This document shows positions 29,038-37,980 of a stretch of DNA of 64,000 bases, piece by piece (position 1 is the first letter of the stretch; each line of letters begins with the position of its first letter). The translations under genes and the position numbers were made by a program. The DNA is taken from NCBI RefSeq assembly GCF_024362385.1, contig NZ_CP101466.1:868001-932000 (forward strand), given 5' to 3'. Origin of the DNA: Arthrobacter sp. DNA4. GTDB lineage: Bacteria > Actinomycetota > Actinomycetes > Actinomycetales > Micrococcaceae. The notes beneath the pieces are model-generated. The model did no database searches. It was not told where the DNA came from and saw only the letters and a list, made by a program, of their open reading frames with translations.

Positions 29038-29538
29038 ATGCGCACTCTCGTTTTGAATGCTGGATATGAACCGCTGGCGGTTATCACTTTCCGCCGGGCG
29101 CTGGTGCTTGTGCTCACGGGCAAGGCAAGCGTGGTGGCCGAAGGGGATGACCCGGTGGTAGGGCCCACCGACGTCCTGGGCCGCCCGTCCGTGATCCTCC
29201 TCAACCGCTACATACGGCCCCGGTACAACCACTCGACGGCAGTCAGCCGCAGGGGTGTGCTCCGGCGCGACGGACATAAATGTGCCTACTGCGGCAAGGC
29301 GGCGCACACAATCGATCACGTTCACCCGAAGTCGCGGGGCGGTGCCGATTCATGGGAAAACCTTGTGGCCGCTTGCCTGCGGTGCAACAACGTCAAGGGC
29401 GACCACACTCCCGCGGAGATGGGCTGGACCCTTCGGTTCGTGCCCGGGCCGCCGCACGGAACGATCTGGCAGATCAAGGAACTGGAGAAGCCGACGCCGG
29501 CGTGGGATCCGTTCCTTCTTCCGGAGCGCGCCGCCTGA
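29038..29538 (+). CDS. HNH endonuclease
   Basis: 166 residues. The N-terminus (RTLVLNAGYEPLAVITFRRA) is the conserved domain found in this actinobacterial HNH family. The nuclease core has RRDGHKCAYCGKA, IDHVHPKSRGGADSWENLVA and CLRCNNVKGD, giving two CxxC zinc pairs and the catalytic His of IDHVHP. Probable chromosomal housekeeping gene rather than mobile. ATG start with GAAGAGGTAAG upstream. Confidence 0.92.
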   Translation: MRTLVLNAGYEPLAVITFRRALVLVLTGKASVVAEGDDPVVGPTDVLGRPSVILLNRYIRPRYNHSTAVSRRGVLRRDGHKCAYCGKAAHTIDHVHPKSRGGADSWENLVAACLRCNNVKGDHTPAEMGWTLRFVPGPPHGTIWQIKELEKPTPAWDPFLLPERAA

Positions 29539-29582
29539 CGCATCGCGCTGCCCCCAGCCTTGCTGATCGCTAGTCTGGGGGA

Positions 29583-30293
29583 GTGCAAAAGAGCATGGTG
29601 GTTTTCGACGCCCTGATCCTGGCCGGGGGGCGGTCATCCCGGCTGGGCGGGGTACCCAAGCAGTCGCTGGTCTACCAGGGCCAGACCCTCCTTGAGCGCG
29701 CCGTGGCCGCGGCAGACGGCGCCCGCCGCACCGTGGTGGTGGGTGATGCGGGGTCCCTGCCGGTGGAGTCCGGGGGTCTGCCGGCCCCGTCAACCCGGCC
29801 CTCCGCCGTGCTGATGTGCCGCGAGGAGCCGCAATTCGCCGGGCCTGCTGCCGCAATAGCCGCAGGCCTGGCCGCGCTGGCCAGGAGCGGTGAAGGTGCG
29901 CCCTGGTGCCTGGTGCTGGCGTGCGACATGCCGCTGGCCTCCCAGGCGGTGGCTGTGCTGAAGGATGTCCTGACGGGCACCGATGCTGCGGCCGGTGGGG
30001 GTGGTGTGATGGCTTGTTCCGGCGATGGAAGGGCCCAGCCCCTGGCGGGTTTTTACAGCACGGCTGAGTTAACAAAAGCCTGCTGCGACCTGGCTGCCCG
30101 CAACGCCCTGGTCAACGGATCTGTGAGGGCGCTCCTTGCTAGTCTGGACGTGCAGCTTGTCACAGTCCCCGCCGGGTCCACATCCGATGTGGATACCTGG
30201 GACGATGCTGCCGCGCTGGGGATTGCCGCCGGGAACCAGCGCGCGGGCCAGGACCCGTTCATGGGCGGAGCTAACGTGGGAGGCAAGTCGTGA
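29583..30293 (+). CDS. mobA: molybdenum cofactor guanylyltransferase-like NTP transferase
   Basis: 236 residues from GTG 29583; ATG 29595 is an alternative. The nucleotide-binding loop LILAGGRSSRLGG is at residues 11-23 and the metal-binding ACDMPLAS is near 120. MobA attaches GMP to molybdopterin to make the bis-MGD cofactor. The following genes DUF6457, moeA and fdhD support a molybdenum role rather than another sugar-nucleotide reaction. TAGTCT lies 6 bases ahead of the GTG, which favours a leaderless start there. Confidence 0.82.
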   Translation: MQKSMVVFDALILAGGRSSRLGGVPKQSLVYQGQTLLERAVAAADGARRTVVVGDAGSLPVESGGLPAPSTRPSAVLMCREEPQFAGPAAAIAAGLAALARSGEGAPWCLVLACDMPLASQAVAVLKDVLTGTDAAAGGGGVMACSGDGRAQPLAGFYSTAELTKACCDLAARNALVNGSVRALLASLDVQLVTVPAGSTSDVDTWDDAAALGIAAGNQRAGQDPFMGGANVGGKS

Positions 30294-30583
30294 AAAGCCA
30301 GGACGAGACGCTGGAAGAGTGGTGCAGGGCGCTTCTCCAGGCCTACAAGCTTGAAGATGTCCAGGTGGATGTCAACGCCGTGCTGGCGCTGGCCGGCGTC
30401 GCTGCCCATGCGGTTGTCAGGCTTACCGCGCCGCTGACCACCTTCATCGCAGGCTTCGCCGCAGGGCTGGCGGCTGCTCCCGGCAGGGAAATGGACGCAG
30501 CATCGATGGACGCGGCGCTGGCCGTTGCCCGTTCCCTCGCGGAAGACTACGACGCTGAAGCCGCCGGGACTCCCGGCGAATGA
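30290..30583 (+). CDS. DUF6457 domain-containing protein
   Basis: 97 residues, GTG start overlapping the mobA stop by 4 bases. Mostly helical: ETLEEWCRALLQAYKLEDVQVDVNAVLALA, then AVVRLTAPLTTFIAGFAAGLA. This small protein recurs between mobA and moeA in Micrococcaceae. Its position and tight overlaps on both sides imply a role in molybdenum cofactor metabolism, mechanism unknown. Confidence 0.8.
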   Translation: MKSQDETLEEWCRALLQAYKLEDVQVDVNAVLALAGVAAHAVVRLTAPLTTFIAGFAAGLAAAPGREMDAASMDAALAVARSLAEDYDAEAAGTPGE

Positions 30584-31992
30584 CGGCAGAACCCCACAGC
30601 GATCCGGAGGCGCCACCGGGCAGTGAAGCAGAGGCGCACAAAACTGAACAGCCGCATGACGCCCACCATCATGCGGCCCACACCTGGCAAGAGGCCCGGC
30701 AAGCTGCGTTCGATGCAGCAACCCCCATACCCCCCGGGCCGGTGGCGCTGAGGATAGCCCTGGGCCGCAGACTGGACCGGGACATCGTGGCCCTTCAGGA
30801 CATGCCCCACTACGCGTCCTCAGCCATGGACGGCTGGGCTGTCAACGGCAGCGGCCCGTGGATCCCGGTGGAGCCCGGAACGCGGCTGGCACCGCACCAG
30901 GCGAGTCCCATTGCCACGGGAGGCCTCATCCCGCCCGGCGCCAAGGCAGTCCTTCGCACCGAGAATGCTGTCCTTGGCACGGACGATGAGGGGCTCCCCA
31001 TCCTGATGCCCGGCGGCAAGGCGCGCCCCGGCGAGCCCCGCGCGGGAGAACACATCCGCAAGGCCGGCGAGGAAGCACTGGAAGGGGACACCCTGGTCAA
31101 GGCAGGGGTGGAGCTCAATCCGGCACACCTGGCGCTGGCCGCCCTGGCTTACTACGACGAAGTCCAGGTCCAGGGGAAGCCGGTGGTCCGCCTGGTGCTC
31201 ACGGGGTCAGAGGTGGTGGAACAGGGCACTCCGGCCCCGGGCCAGGTGCGCGACACGTTCGGCCCGCAGTTGCCCGACGTCGTGGCCATGCTGGGCGGCA
31301 TCGCCGGCGGACAGCAGCGGATCGGCGACTCCTACGCCGAATGGCTGGCGGCGCTTGAGGACGTGCTGCCGGAGGTGCCCGGCGCGCCGGACCTGCCCGC
31401 CGACGTCGTTATCACCACCGGGGGTACCGGGCGCTCCGGAACGGACCACCTGCGGCGGGCTGTGGCGGAGCTCGGCGGACGGCTCATCATCGACGGCGTG
31501 GCAATGCGCCCGGGACACCCAGCGGTTCTCGCCGAGCTTCCGGACGGCCGCTTCGTCCTGGGGCTTCCGGGCAACCCGCTGGCGGCCATGATGGCCCTCT
31601 CCACCGTGGGTGCTCCGCTGCTGGCCGCACTGGGGCACCGGTCCATGCCGCCCGTGGAGGAAGTGCCCTGCGGGACGATGGTCGAGCCGGACCCCGGACG
31701 CACCAGGCTGATGCCGTTCCGCCTGCTGTACGGCATGGCGTCTCCGGCGCAGCATACGGGACCGGGCATGATGCGCGGGCTGGCCGCTGCCGACGGGGTC
31801 CTGGTGGTGCCGCCGCACGGAGTGCAGCTGGGCGAACTGGTGCCGGCCTTCGCCCTGCCATGGGGGCCGCCCATTCCGCGCCCTGGTGACAGGGAGGCAA
31901 AAGCCAAACCGCGGAGCAATGCCCGGACGGGCCAGCCCAAGGCCAAACCGGCACCGAGCGGACCCGTGGACTGGAGCGCCCTCCTGGGCTGA
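30580..31992 (+). CDS. moeA: molybdopterin molybdenumtransferase
   Basis: 470 residues, ATG overlapping the previous stop (ATGA). Inserts molybdate into adenylylated molybdopterin. Family blocks: DMPHYASSAMDGWAV near residue 75, TGGLIPPGAKAVL, LTGSEVVEQGTPAPGQVRD, and VITTGGTGRSGTDHLRRA in place of the usual GGxSxGD. GLPGNPLAAM is near 330. N-terminal 45 residues (acidic, His-rich) and C-terminal 35 (Lys/Ala/Pro) look disordered. Third gene of the mobA-DUF6457-moeA operon. Confidence 0.9.
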   Translation: MTAEPHSDPEAPPGSEAEAHKTEQPHDAHHHAAHTWQEARQAAFDAATPIPPGPVALRIALGRRLDRDIVALQDMPHYASSAMDGWAVNGSGPWIPVEPGTRLAPHQASPIATGGLIPPGAKAVLRTENAVLGTDDEGLPILMPGGKARPGEPRAGEHIRKAGEEALEGDTLVKAGVELNPAHLALAALAYYDEVQVQGKPVVRLVLTGSEVVEQGTPAPGQVRDTFGPQLPDVVAMLGGIAGGQQRIGDSYAEWLAALEDVLPEVPGAPDLPADVVITTGGTGRSGTDHLRRAVAELGGRLIIDGVAMRPGHPAVLAELPDGRFVLGLPGNPLAAMMALSTVGAPLLAALGHRSMPPVEEVPCGTMVEPDPGRTRLMPFRLLYGMASPAQHTGPGMMRGLAAADGVLVVPPHGVQLGELVPAFALPWGPPIPRPGDREAKAKPRSNARTGQPKAKPAPSGPVDWSALLG

Positions 31993-32066
31993 GCCAGTTT
32001 TGGGCTGAGCCGTTCAGGGCCGGTCGGATGGGCCGTGGCAGGCTCTGTTGGTGCCATGATGGAGTA

Positions 32067-32099
32067 ATGAACAGGCAGGGTGGAACATGGGACGAGTAA
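32067..32099 (+). CDS. possible 10-codon leader ORF overlapping fdhD
   Basis: ATG 32067 reads MNRQGGTWDE and stops at TAA 32097-32099, out of frame and overlapping the fdhD start by 13 bases. CATGAT lies 6 bases before the ATG, as for a leaderless transcript. Could couple translation into fdhD; may be chance. Confidence 0.3.
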   Translation: MNRQGGTWDE

Positions 32100-32965
32100 C
32101 CCAGCGCCGCAAGGTGCACAAGTATCTCCTGGATGGTTCTCCGGGCGCCCTGGAGTACCCGGTCCGCCACCGCGAAGACGTCCTCGCCGTGGAGGAACCG
32201 CTGGAAATCCGGCTGGGCGGACTGTCCTACTCGGTCACCATGCGCACGCCCGGCGACGACTTTGACCTGGTGGCCGGATTCCTGGTGTCCGAAGGGGTCA
32301 TCTGGGCCCCTGAACAGCTGGTGTCGCTGCGGTTCTGCGCCGGCGAGGACGAAAACGGCGTCCAGACATTCAATGTGGTGGAGGCCCAGCTGCGGCCGGA
32401 CGTTCCGCTCCCCGACACCGGCCGCAGGGTCTATACGTCCAGCTCCTGCGGCATCTGCGGGACGGACTCCATCGAAGCCGTGCAGAAGTCCTCGCACCAC
32501 AGCCCGCAGGCGGACCCGCTGACGGTGGACGCGAAGGTCCTGGCCTCCCTGCCGGACCTGCTGCGGGAGTCCCAGCGCGTCTTTGATGACACCGGCGGCG
32601 TTCACGCGGCGGGCCTGTTCAGGATCGACGACGACGGCGCGCCACGGCTCCTGTGCCTGCGCGAAGACGTGGGACGGCACAATGCGGTGGACAAAGTGGT
32701 GGGCTGGGCGCTGCGCGAAGGGCTCCTGCCGTTGAGCGGGACGGTCCTCCAAGTGTCCGGCCGGGCATCCTTCGAGCTGGTGCAGAAAGCTTCGCTCGCC
32801 GGAATTCCCGTCCTGGCTGCCGTCAGTGCCCCGTCCAGCCTCGCCGTGGAACTGGCAGAGGCGAACGGTTTGACCGTGGCGGGATTCAGCCGCGGCACCA
32901 GTTTCAACATCTATGCCGGGGACTCCCGGATCCTGAGGCCCGAACCCGCCGTCCCAAGGACGTAG
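32087..32965 (+). CDS. fdhD: formate dehydrogenase accessory sulfurtransferase
   Basis: 292 residues, ATG 32087. FdhD transfers sulfur from IscS-bound persulfide to the molybdenum cofactor before its insertion into formate dehydrogenase. The two catalytic cysteines are in SSSCGICGTDSIE near residue 123. Further signatures: DDFDLVAGFLVSEGVI near 60, VGRHNAVDKVVGWALREG near 195 and SGRASFELVQKAS near 225. Lies 94 bp after moeA. No formate dehydrogenase structural gene is in the window. Confidence 0.93.
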   Translation: MGRVTQRRKVHKYLLDGSPGALEYPVRHREDVLAVEEPLEIRLGGLSYSVTMRTPGDDFDLVAGFLVSEGVIWAPEQLVSLRFCAGEDENGVQTFNVVEAQLRPDVPLPDTGRRVYTSSSCGICGTDSIEAVQKSSHHSPQADPLTVDAKVLASLPDLLRESQRVFDDTGGVHAAGLFRIDDDGAPRLLCLREDVGRHNAVDKVVGWALREGLLPLSGTVLQVSGRASFELVQKASLAGIPVLAAVSAPSSLAVELAEANGLTVAGFSRGTSFNIYAGDSRILRPEPAVPRT

Positions 32966-33009
32966 CGGCGCCAACACCTGGGCCGGTCCCGCTGCATGGA
33001 CCCGGGGGG

Positions 33010-33060
33010 TTGGTTGCGGTGCTGTCAGCGGGTAGATTTGTCCATCGAATGGACTCGATG
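33010..33060 (+). promoter_or_regulatory. candidate promoter and operator for the alpha-mannosidase gene
   Basis: TTGGTT (33010-33015), 17-base spacer, TAGATT (33033-33038). Immediately downstream are overlapping dyads GTCCATcgaATGGAC (33040-33054) and CATCGA-6-TCGATG (33043-33060), suited to repressor binding. Regulator unknown. Confidence 0.45.
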
Positions 33061-33090
33061 ATCCAGTCTCCAGCTTAAAGAGGACCTATA

Positions 33091-36000
33091 TTGCATGACG
33101 ACCGCAGGATCACGGAAGTCCGCCTGGCCAGGTTTGTGCGGGAGCGCATTGTCCCTGCCGTTTACAGCAGGACAGTCCCGCTTACTCTGAGCAGCTGGGA
33201 AGTGCCCGGTGAGCCGGTCCCCGCGCTCGAGGCGATGCGGCAGGAGTTCCAGCCGCAGGAGCACGGTGCCCCCTGGGGGCGGCCGTGGGGTACCACGTGG
33301 CTGCGGCTGCAGGGGGAAGTGCCTGAATCCTGGGGCGGCGGCCCGGACACCACGGTGGAGGTGGTGGTGGACCTGGGGTTCACCACCGAGGCCCCCGGGT
33401 TCCAGTGCGAGGGCATCGCCTGGCGCTCCGATGGCAGCATCATCAAGGCAATATCACCCCGCAATCAGTACATTCCGCTCAAGCTGCTGGGCAGCGGCAT
33501 GGCTGTGGACTTCTACGTTGAGGCGGCCGCGAACCCGGACATGGCCCAGGGCTGGACGTTTGCCGCCACCCCATTGGGGGACAAGGTGACCGCAGGGGAA
33601 GCCCCGCAGTACCGGCTCGGAAGCATCGCCATCGCCGAACTGAACCAGACCGTGTGGGAACTGCAGCAGGACATCTGGACCCTTGCCGGCCTCATGGAGC
33701 AGCTTCCGCTGGAGCTTCCGCGCCGCCACGAGATCCTCCGGGCGCTGGAACACATGATGGACGTGATGGACCCGGACGATGTTGCCGGGACCGCGGGGGC
33801 AGGGCGGCGGGCGCTCGCCGATGTCCTGACCAGGCCTGCCTATGCCTCCGCGCACCAACTGGTTGCCACCGGGCATGCGCACATCGACTCCGCCTGGCTC
33901 TGGCCGGTCCGGGAAACCATCCGCAAATGTGCGCGGACGTTCTCCAACGTGGTGGCCCTGATGGACGAGGACCCCGGCTTTGTCTTCTCCTGCTCCTCCG
34001 CGCAGCAGCTGGCCTGGATCAAGGAGCTGTACCCGGACCTGTTCGGCCGGATCAGGGAAAAAGTCCGCGCCGGGCAGTTCGTCCCGGTCGGCGGCATGTG
34101 GGTCGAGTCGGACACCAACATGCCCGGAGGTGAAGCCATGGCCCGGCAGTTCGTGGAGGGCAAGGGCTTCTTCCTGGACGAATTTAGCATTGAATGCAGG
34201 GAGGCCTGGCTCCCGGACTCATTCGGCTACAGTGCGGCCCTGCCCCAGATCGTGAAGGCCGCGGGCAGCCGCTGGTTCCTCACGCAGAAGATCTCCTGGA
34301 ACCAGACCAACAGGATGCCCCACCACACGTTCAACTGGGAGGGGATCGACGGCACCCGGCTCTTCACCCACTTCCCGCCGGTGGACACCTACAACTCCGA
34401 CCTCAGCGGCAGGGACCTGGCCCACGCCGAACGGAACTACCGGGACCACGGCCGCGGCACCGTGTCGCTGGTGCCGTTCGGGTATGGCGACGGTGGCGGC
34501 GGCCCCACCCGCGAAATGCTTGCCGCCGCTGCACGCACGGCCGACCTGGAAGGATCGCCGAAGGTCAGGGTCGGCTCCGCGGAAAGCTTCTTCCGGCAGG
34601 CCGAGGAAGACTATCGAGCTTTGCCGGTCTGGGTGGGCGAGATGTATCTGGAGCTGCACCGCGGCACGTACACCAGCCAGGCGCGCACCAAGAAGGGCAA
34701 CCGGCGCAGCGAGCACCTGCTGCGTGAAGCCGAATTGTGGTGCGCCACGGCTGCTGTCCGCGCCGCCGGTGCCTACGAGTATCCCGGCGCCGAGCTCAAG
34801 CGCCTTTGGCAGCTGGTGCTGCTGCAGCAGTTCCATGACATTCTTCCCGGCAGTTCGATTTCCTGGGTGCATCAGGATGCCGAGCGGAACTACCACGCCA
34901 TCGAGACCGCCCTCGAGTCGCTGATCGGCCGCGCTGCCGCCGCCATGCTGGGCTCCGGTGACCGCCGGTTCCTGCTGAACGCTGCACCGCATGCCCGGGA
35001 TGGAGTTCCCGCGCTGGCGGCGGCTGAAGCAGCGGTGGCCCCGGATCCGGTGCAGGCCACACCGCATGAAGGTGGCTACATCCTGGACAACGGAATCATC
35101 CGCGTCGTGGTGGATGCCGACGGACTGCTCTCCTCCCTGTGTGACCACGCCAGCGGCCGTGAAGCCATCGCTCCCGCCCAGCACGGCAACCTGCTGGAGC
35201 TGCACCGGGACACCCCCAATGAGTGGGATGCCTGGGACATCGACGAGTTCTACCGGCGCAACGTCACACAGCTGGTCCACGCGGAATCGGTCCGGCTTGC
35301 CACCGAAGGCGGCAGCGCCGTCGTGGTGGTGGAACGGCTGGCAGGCGCCTCCCCGCTGACCCAGCGCATCACGCTTGCCCCCGGCAGTCCGTCACTGGAG
35401 ATCACCACGTCAGTGGACTGGCAGGAGCGCGAAAAGCTGCTGAAGCTTGGCTTTGCCCTCGACGTCCGGGCTGACAGGTCGGCTGCCGAAACGCAGTTCG
35501 GCCACGTTTTCCGGCCCACCCATACCAACACCTCGTGGGAGGCCGCGAAGTTCGAAATCTGTGCCCACCGGTGGATTCACGTGGGTGAACCCGGCTATGG
35601 CGTGGCCGTGTCCAACTCATCCACCTACGGCCATGACGTGGGCAGGAACATCAGGGAATCCGACGGCGGAACCACCACCACGGTGCGCCTGTCCCTGCTG
35701 CGGGCGCCCAAGTTCCCCGACCCGGACGCAGACCGGGGGCGGCACGAGTTGACCGTCACCATCCGCCCGGGTGCTGACATTGCCGATGCCGTCCAGGAAG
35801 GGTACCGGACCAACCTGGCGCCCCGGCTGGTCAGCGGAGGCGCCGGCGTGGAGCCGCTGTTCTCCGTCAGCAATCCTGCCCTGGTCATCGAAGCGGTGAA
35901 ACTGGCGCAGGACGGTTCCGGGGACGTGGTGGTCCGGCTGTATGAGTCGCTGGGGAAGCGTTCGGCGGGGAACATTACGGCGAACTTCCCGGTGCAGGAC

Positions 36001-36123
36001 GTGGTGCCAACGGACCTCCTGGAACGCACCACCGAAGCTGCTGGAGTCCAGCCCACCGGCACGGGTGCCGTGCTCAGGCTCCGGCCGTTCCAGCTGGTGA
36101 CACTGAGGTTTGCCCGGGCGTAG
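33091..36123 (+). CDS. alpha-mannosidase, glycoside hydrolase family 38
   Basis: 1010 residues from TTG 33091 (AAAGAGGA upstream; an ATG at 33095 is out of frame). Zinc-dependent retaining mannosidase. Catalytic barrel about 250-530: GHAHIDSAWLWPVRETIRKC supplies the His/Asp zinc ligands, WVESDTNMPGGE near 340 and LPDSFGYSAALPQI near 372 the nucleophile region, and FGYGDGGGGPTREM near 468 another active-site loop. Middle helical and C-terminal beta domains follow to NGTG-like RPFQLVTLRF. No signal peptide, so cytoplasmic. Length matches bacterial GH38 enzymes. Probably degrades imported mannosides. Confidence 0.93.
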   Translation: MHDDRRITEVRLARFVRERIVPAVYSRTVPLTLSSWEVPGEPVPALEAMRQEFQPQEHGAPWGRPWGTTWLRLQGEVPESWGGGPDTTVEVVVDLGFTTEAPGFQCEGIAWRSDGSIIKAISPRNQYIPLKLLGSGMAVDFYVEAAANPDMAQGWTFAATPLGDKVTAGEAPQYRLGSIAIAELNQTVWELQQDIWTLAGLMEQLPLELPRRHEILRALEHMMDVMDPDDVAGTAGAGRRALADVLTRPAYASAHQLVATGHAHIDSAWLWPVRETIRKCARTFSNVVALMDEDPGFVFSCSSAQQLAWIKELYPDLFGRIREKVRAGQFVPVGGMWVESDTNMPGGEAMARQFVEGKGFFLDEFSIECREAWLPDSFGYSAALPQIVKAAGSRWFLTQKISWNQTNRMPHHTFNWEGIDGTRLFTHFPPVDTYNSDLSGRDLAHAERNYRDHGRGTVSLVPFGYGDGGGGPTREMLAAAARTADLEGSPKVRVGSAESFFRQAEEDYRALPVWVGEMYLELHRGTYTSQARTKKGNRRSEHLLREAELWCATAAVRAAGAYEYPGAELKRLWQLVLLQQFHDILPGSSISWVHQDAERNYHAIETALESLIGRAAAAMLGSGDRRFLLNAAPHARDGVPALAAAEAAVAPDPVQATPHEGGYILDNGIIRVVVDADGLLSSLCDHASGREAIAPAQHGNLLELHRDTPNEWDAWDIDEFYRRNVTQLVHAESVRLATEGGSAVVVVERLAGASPLTQRITLAPGSPSLEITTSVDWQEREKLLKLGFALDVRADRSAAETQFGHVFRPTHTNTSWEAAKFEICAHRWIHVGEPGYGVAVSNSSTYGHDVGRNIRESDGGTTTTVRLSLLRAPKFPDPDADRGRHELTVTIRPGADIADAVQEGYRTNLAPRLVSGGAGVEPLFSVSNPALVIEAVKLAQDGSGDVVVRLYESLGKRSAGNITANFPVQDVVPTDLLERTTEAAGVQPTGTGAVLRLRPFQLVTLRFARA

Positions 36124-36288
36124 GTGCCCGGGGGCAGGCCGGGGGCTGCTGAAAGGGCCTTAAACAGGCTGAGTGGGGGCGGTCCCCAACGGTCCGCCAC
36201 CACTCATCCCCCCAATGTGTGCGAAGGCCCCCGGGGCGCCCGCGTTTTGGAATTTATCCCCGTTCGAAAACGCTGGGCAGTCCCGCCT

Positions 36289-36329
36289 TCACACATTCAT
36301 GATTGTGTCACACACTAATGATTTTGTGA
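36289..36329. repeat. tandem 19-base imperfect repeat with internal dyads
   Basis: Two successive units, TCACACATTCATGATTGTG (36289-36307) and TCACACACTAATGATTTTG (36308-36326), each bracketed by ACACA and TGTG arms. AT-rich against the local background. It lies between two convergent genes, so it is not an obvious promoter operator. Confidence 0.6.
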
Positions 36330-36342
36330 AAGCCCGTGAAGG

Positions 36343-37080
36343 TTACGTTTCGGTAGATGTCCTGCGGCTGCGAACGGTACGCGCGTTGACCACCTTGGCC
36401 GCCCAGATCAGGGCCAGTCCAACGACGTAGCAGAGTACTGCCGTGTAGTTGATGATGAACTCCAGGGCGTCCATGGACGGCGGCACCACCGGGAAGAGCA
36501 GGGTGAGGGCCACGGCGACTCCGCCCAGGGCAAGCAGGGCCGAGGCTGCCCGCACCAGGGGCGGCAGCCGGTCCTTCACCGCACGCACCATTGCCGGCAC
36601 CAAGGCCAGCCCCACATATGCCGGGTAGGCCCTGCCCGCCGCACCGTAGAACTCAACAAGCGCGAAGTTCCGGCCGTCCTTGTCTGAGATGGCCTTGAGC
36701 CCCGCAGAGGAGCCGGCGGTGTCCATCATGAAGAAGACAGCAACCAGGACCACGGAGACAGCCAGCAGGACCAGCATCCCGGCCCGTCCCGTGATGAGGC
36801 GGTGTGCGCTCTCTGCGCCGAACCCTCTGGAGATGCGGATGCCCATGAAGTAGATGGCACCGAAGATCACGAACCGGAGCAGCAGGTTGGCCAGGTTGAT
36901 TCCCCCCAGTGCCTGGTCGATCACCAGGTAGGGCCCCTGGATGCTCAACAGGATGGCCAGGGTCATCATGGCAAAGATGCCGAACAGGGACCGGTTTTCA
37001 CCGCGGAGGGTGCTGGGAATGCGTGCCGCCGCAACGAATGCGCAGACGGCCAGTGTGGTCCATTGAAGGGTCTCGATCAT
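36343..37080 (-). CDS. multi-pass membrane protein paired with an HTH regulator
   Basis: 245 residues from ATG 37080, overlapping the upstream regulator stop (ATGA). Seven to eight hydrophobic helices, for example TLQWTTLAVCAFVAAARI, FGIFAMMTLAILLSIQGPYL, LLLRFVIFGAIYFMGI, AGMLVLLAVSVVLVAVFFMM and a C-terminal FIINYTAVLCYVVGLALIWAA. No transporter or enzyme family recognised. The overlap means both proteins are produced together, and the membrane protein may sense a signal for the regulator. Confidence 0.7.
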   Translation of the reverse strand: MIETLQWTTLAVCAFVAAARIPSTLRGENRSLFGIFAMMTLAILLSIQGPYLVIDQALGGINLANLLLRFVIFGAIYFMGIRISRGFGAESAHRLITGRAGMLVLLAVSVVLVAVFFMMDTAGSSAGLKAISDKDGRNFALVEFYGAAGRAYPAYVGLALVPAMVRAVKDRLPPLVRAASALLALGGVAVALTLLFPVVPPSMDALEFIINYTAVLCYVVGLALIWAAKVVNARTVRSRRTSTET

Positions 37081-37808
37081 CCCAGGTTCTCCCAAATCTT
37101 CTCTGTCTGCGCCTGGTCCTGCTCCTGCCGGCGCAATACTTTGCCCAGTGCCTGGAGCCTGTCCCCTGCAAGCGCGGTAAGTTCTCCGTCCGAGAGGCTG
37201 TCCAGAGCAGCCTGCCGGGCTCCCGGAGGCCAGCCGGCCTCTTCCTCCGTGATGACCCCGGTGGCCACCAGCCCGCCGGCCGGTCCCACCCCGGCCGCCA
37301 GGGCCGTGGCCATGGCAAGCTCGGGGGAGAGCCTGTTCGCGGTCAGCTGGGCCGAATAATTCTGCGGGGCCACGCCGGTGGAGGCCGAAACGCGGTGCCG
37401 CACCTCGCCGTCGTCAATGGCGTCAACCCAGTTCTTCACGGAGGTGCCGTGCGGGGCAGGGGTGAGGGCTGGGGCGGCCGCCCCCCGGGCGGCGTCCATG
37501 GCCGGACGGGCCAGGAGGGCCTGGAGGAGGTCTGCGCTGGAAATCTGGCTCACCAGCTCGTTCCTGGTGGGCGGGCGGGGCGGACCCGCGAGGGCGCTGT
37601 AGGCATCGAACCCGGCCAGAGCTGCCACCGGGTTGATTTTGTAGGCGCGGCTGATGCTGACCACCGTACTCACCGAGACCTTGCCCCGGACCAGTTGCTG
37701 GGCCAGCGTGGTCCGTTTGATCCCCGAGACCCGGCAGACGTCGGCAGTGCTGGCATCCGGCGCGATGCTTTGCAGCCAGCGCTGGAACGCCTTGGCGGAA
37801 AGGGTCAT
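37077..37808 (-). CDS. XRE-like helix-turn-helix regulator
   Basis: 243 residues, ATG 37808. The N-terminal HTH (about residues 15-70) has DVCRVSGIKRTTLAQQLVRG and KVSVSTVVSISRAYKINPVAALAGFD, typical of the XRE/Cro fold. The middle is Ala/Pro-rich, and the C-terminal half is helical and soluble with no recognised ligand domain. Co-translated with the membrane protein downstream. Target genes unknown; autoregulation is plausible. Confidence 0.75.
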   Translation of the reverse strand: MTLSAKAFQRWLQSIAPDASTADVCRVSGIKRTTLAQQLVRGKVSVSTVVSISRAYKINPVAALAGFDAYSALAGPPRPPTRNELVSQISSADLLQALLARPAMDAARGAAAPALTPAPHGTSVKNWVDAIDDGEVRHRVSASTGVAPQNYSAQLTANRLSPELAMATALAAGVGPAGGLVATGVITEEEAGWPPGARQAALDSLSDGELTALAGDRLQALGKVLRRQEQDQAQTEKIWENLG

Positions 37809-37893
37809 GGGGTGCTCTCTGCAGAACGGGTGGTGACGACGATTTTACCGTGCCCGCCTGCCGCTCCGGCCCGTGCGCGCCGTACCGCGGATT

Positions 37894-37980
37894 TTGCCCA
37901 TGGCCCACTTTCCTCTATAGTTGTTGGTCGAGCCCGCTGGTCCGTACACCCCCCAAGTCCGGACCAGCGGGTTCTTCTAT
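37894..37980 (+). promoter_or_regulatory. promoter and hairpin (attenuator-like) leader of the ABC-F operon
   Basis: TTGCCC (37894-37899), 16-base spacer, TATAGT (37916-37921). The RNA would start near 37928 and almost at once form a 12-bp perfect stem CCCGCTGGTCCG (37933-37944) / CGGACCAGCGGG (37960-37971), followed by TTCTTCTAT. That is a terminator-like structure at the 5' end, about 100 bases before the ABC-F start. Similar hairpin leaders cause antibiotic-inducible attenuation at other ABC-F genes. Confidence 0.7.

Noticed and set aside
29038..29538. HNH gene as a homing endonuclease or prophage remnant
   Set aside because: No phage genes, intron or intein around it; the N-terminal domain is that of a common actinobacterial chromosomal family.
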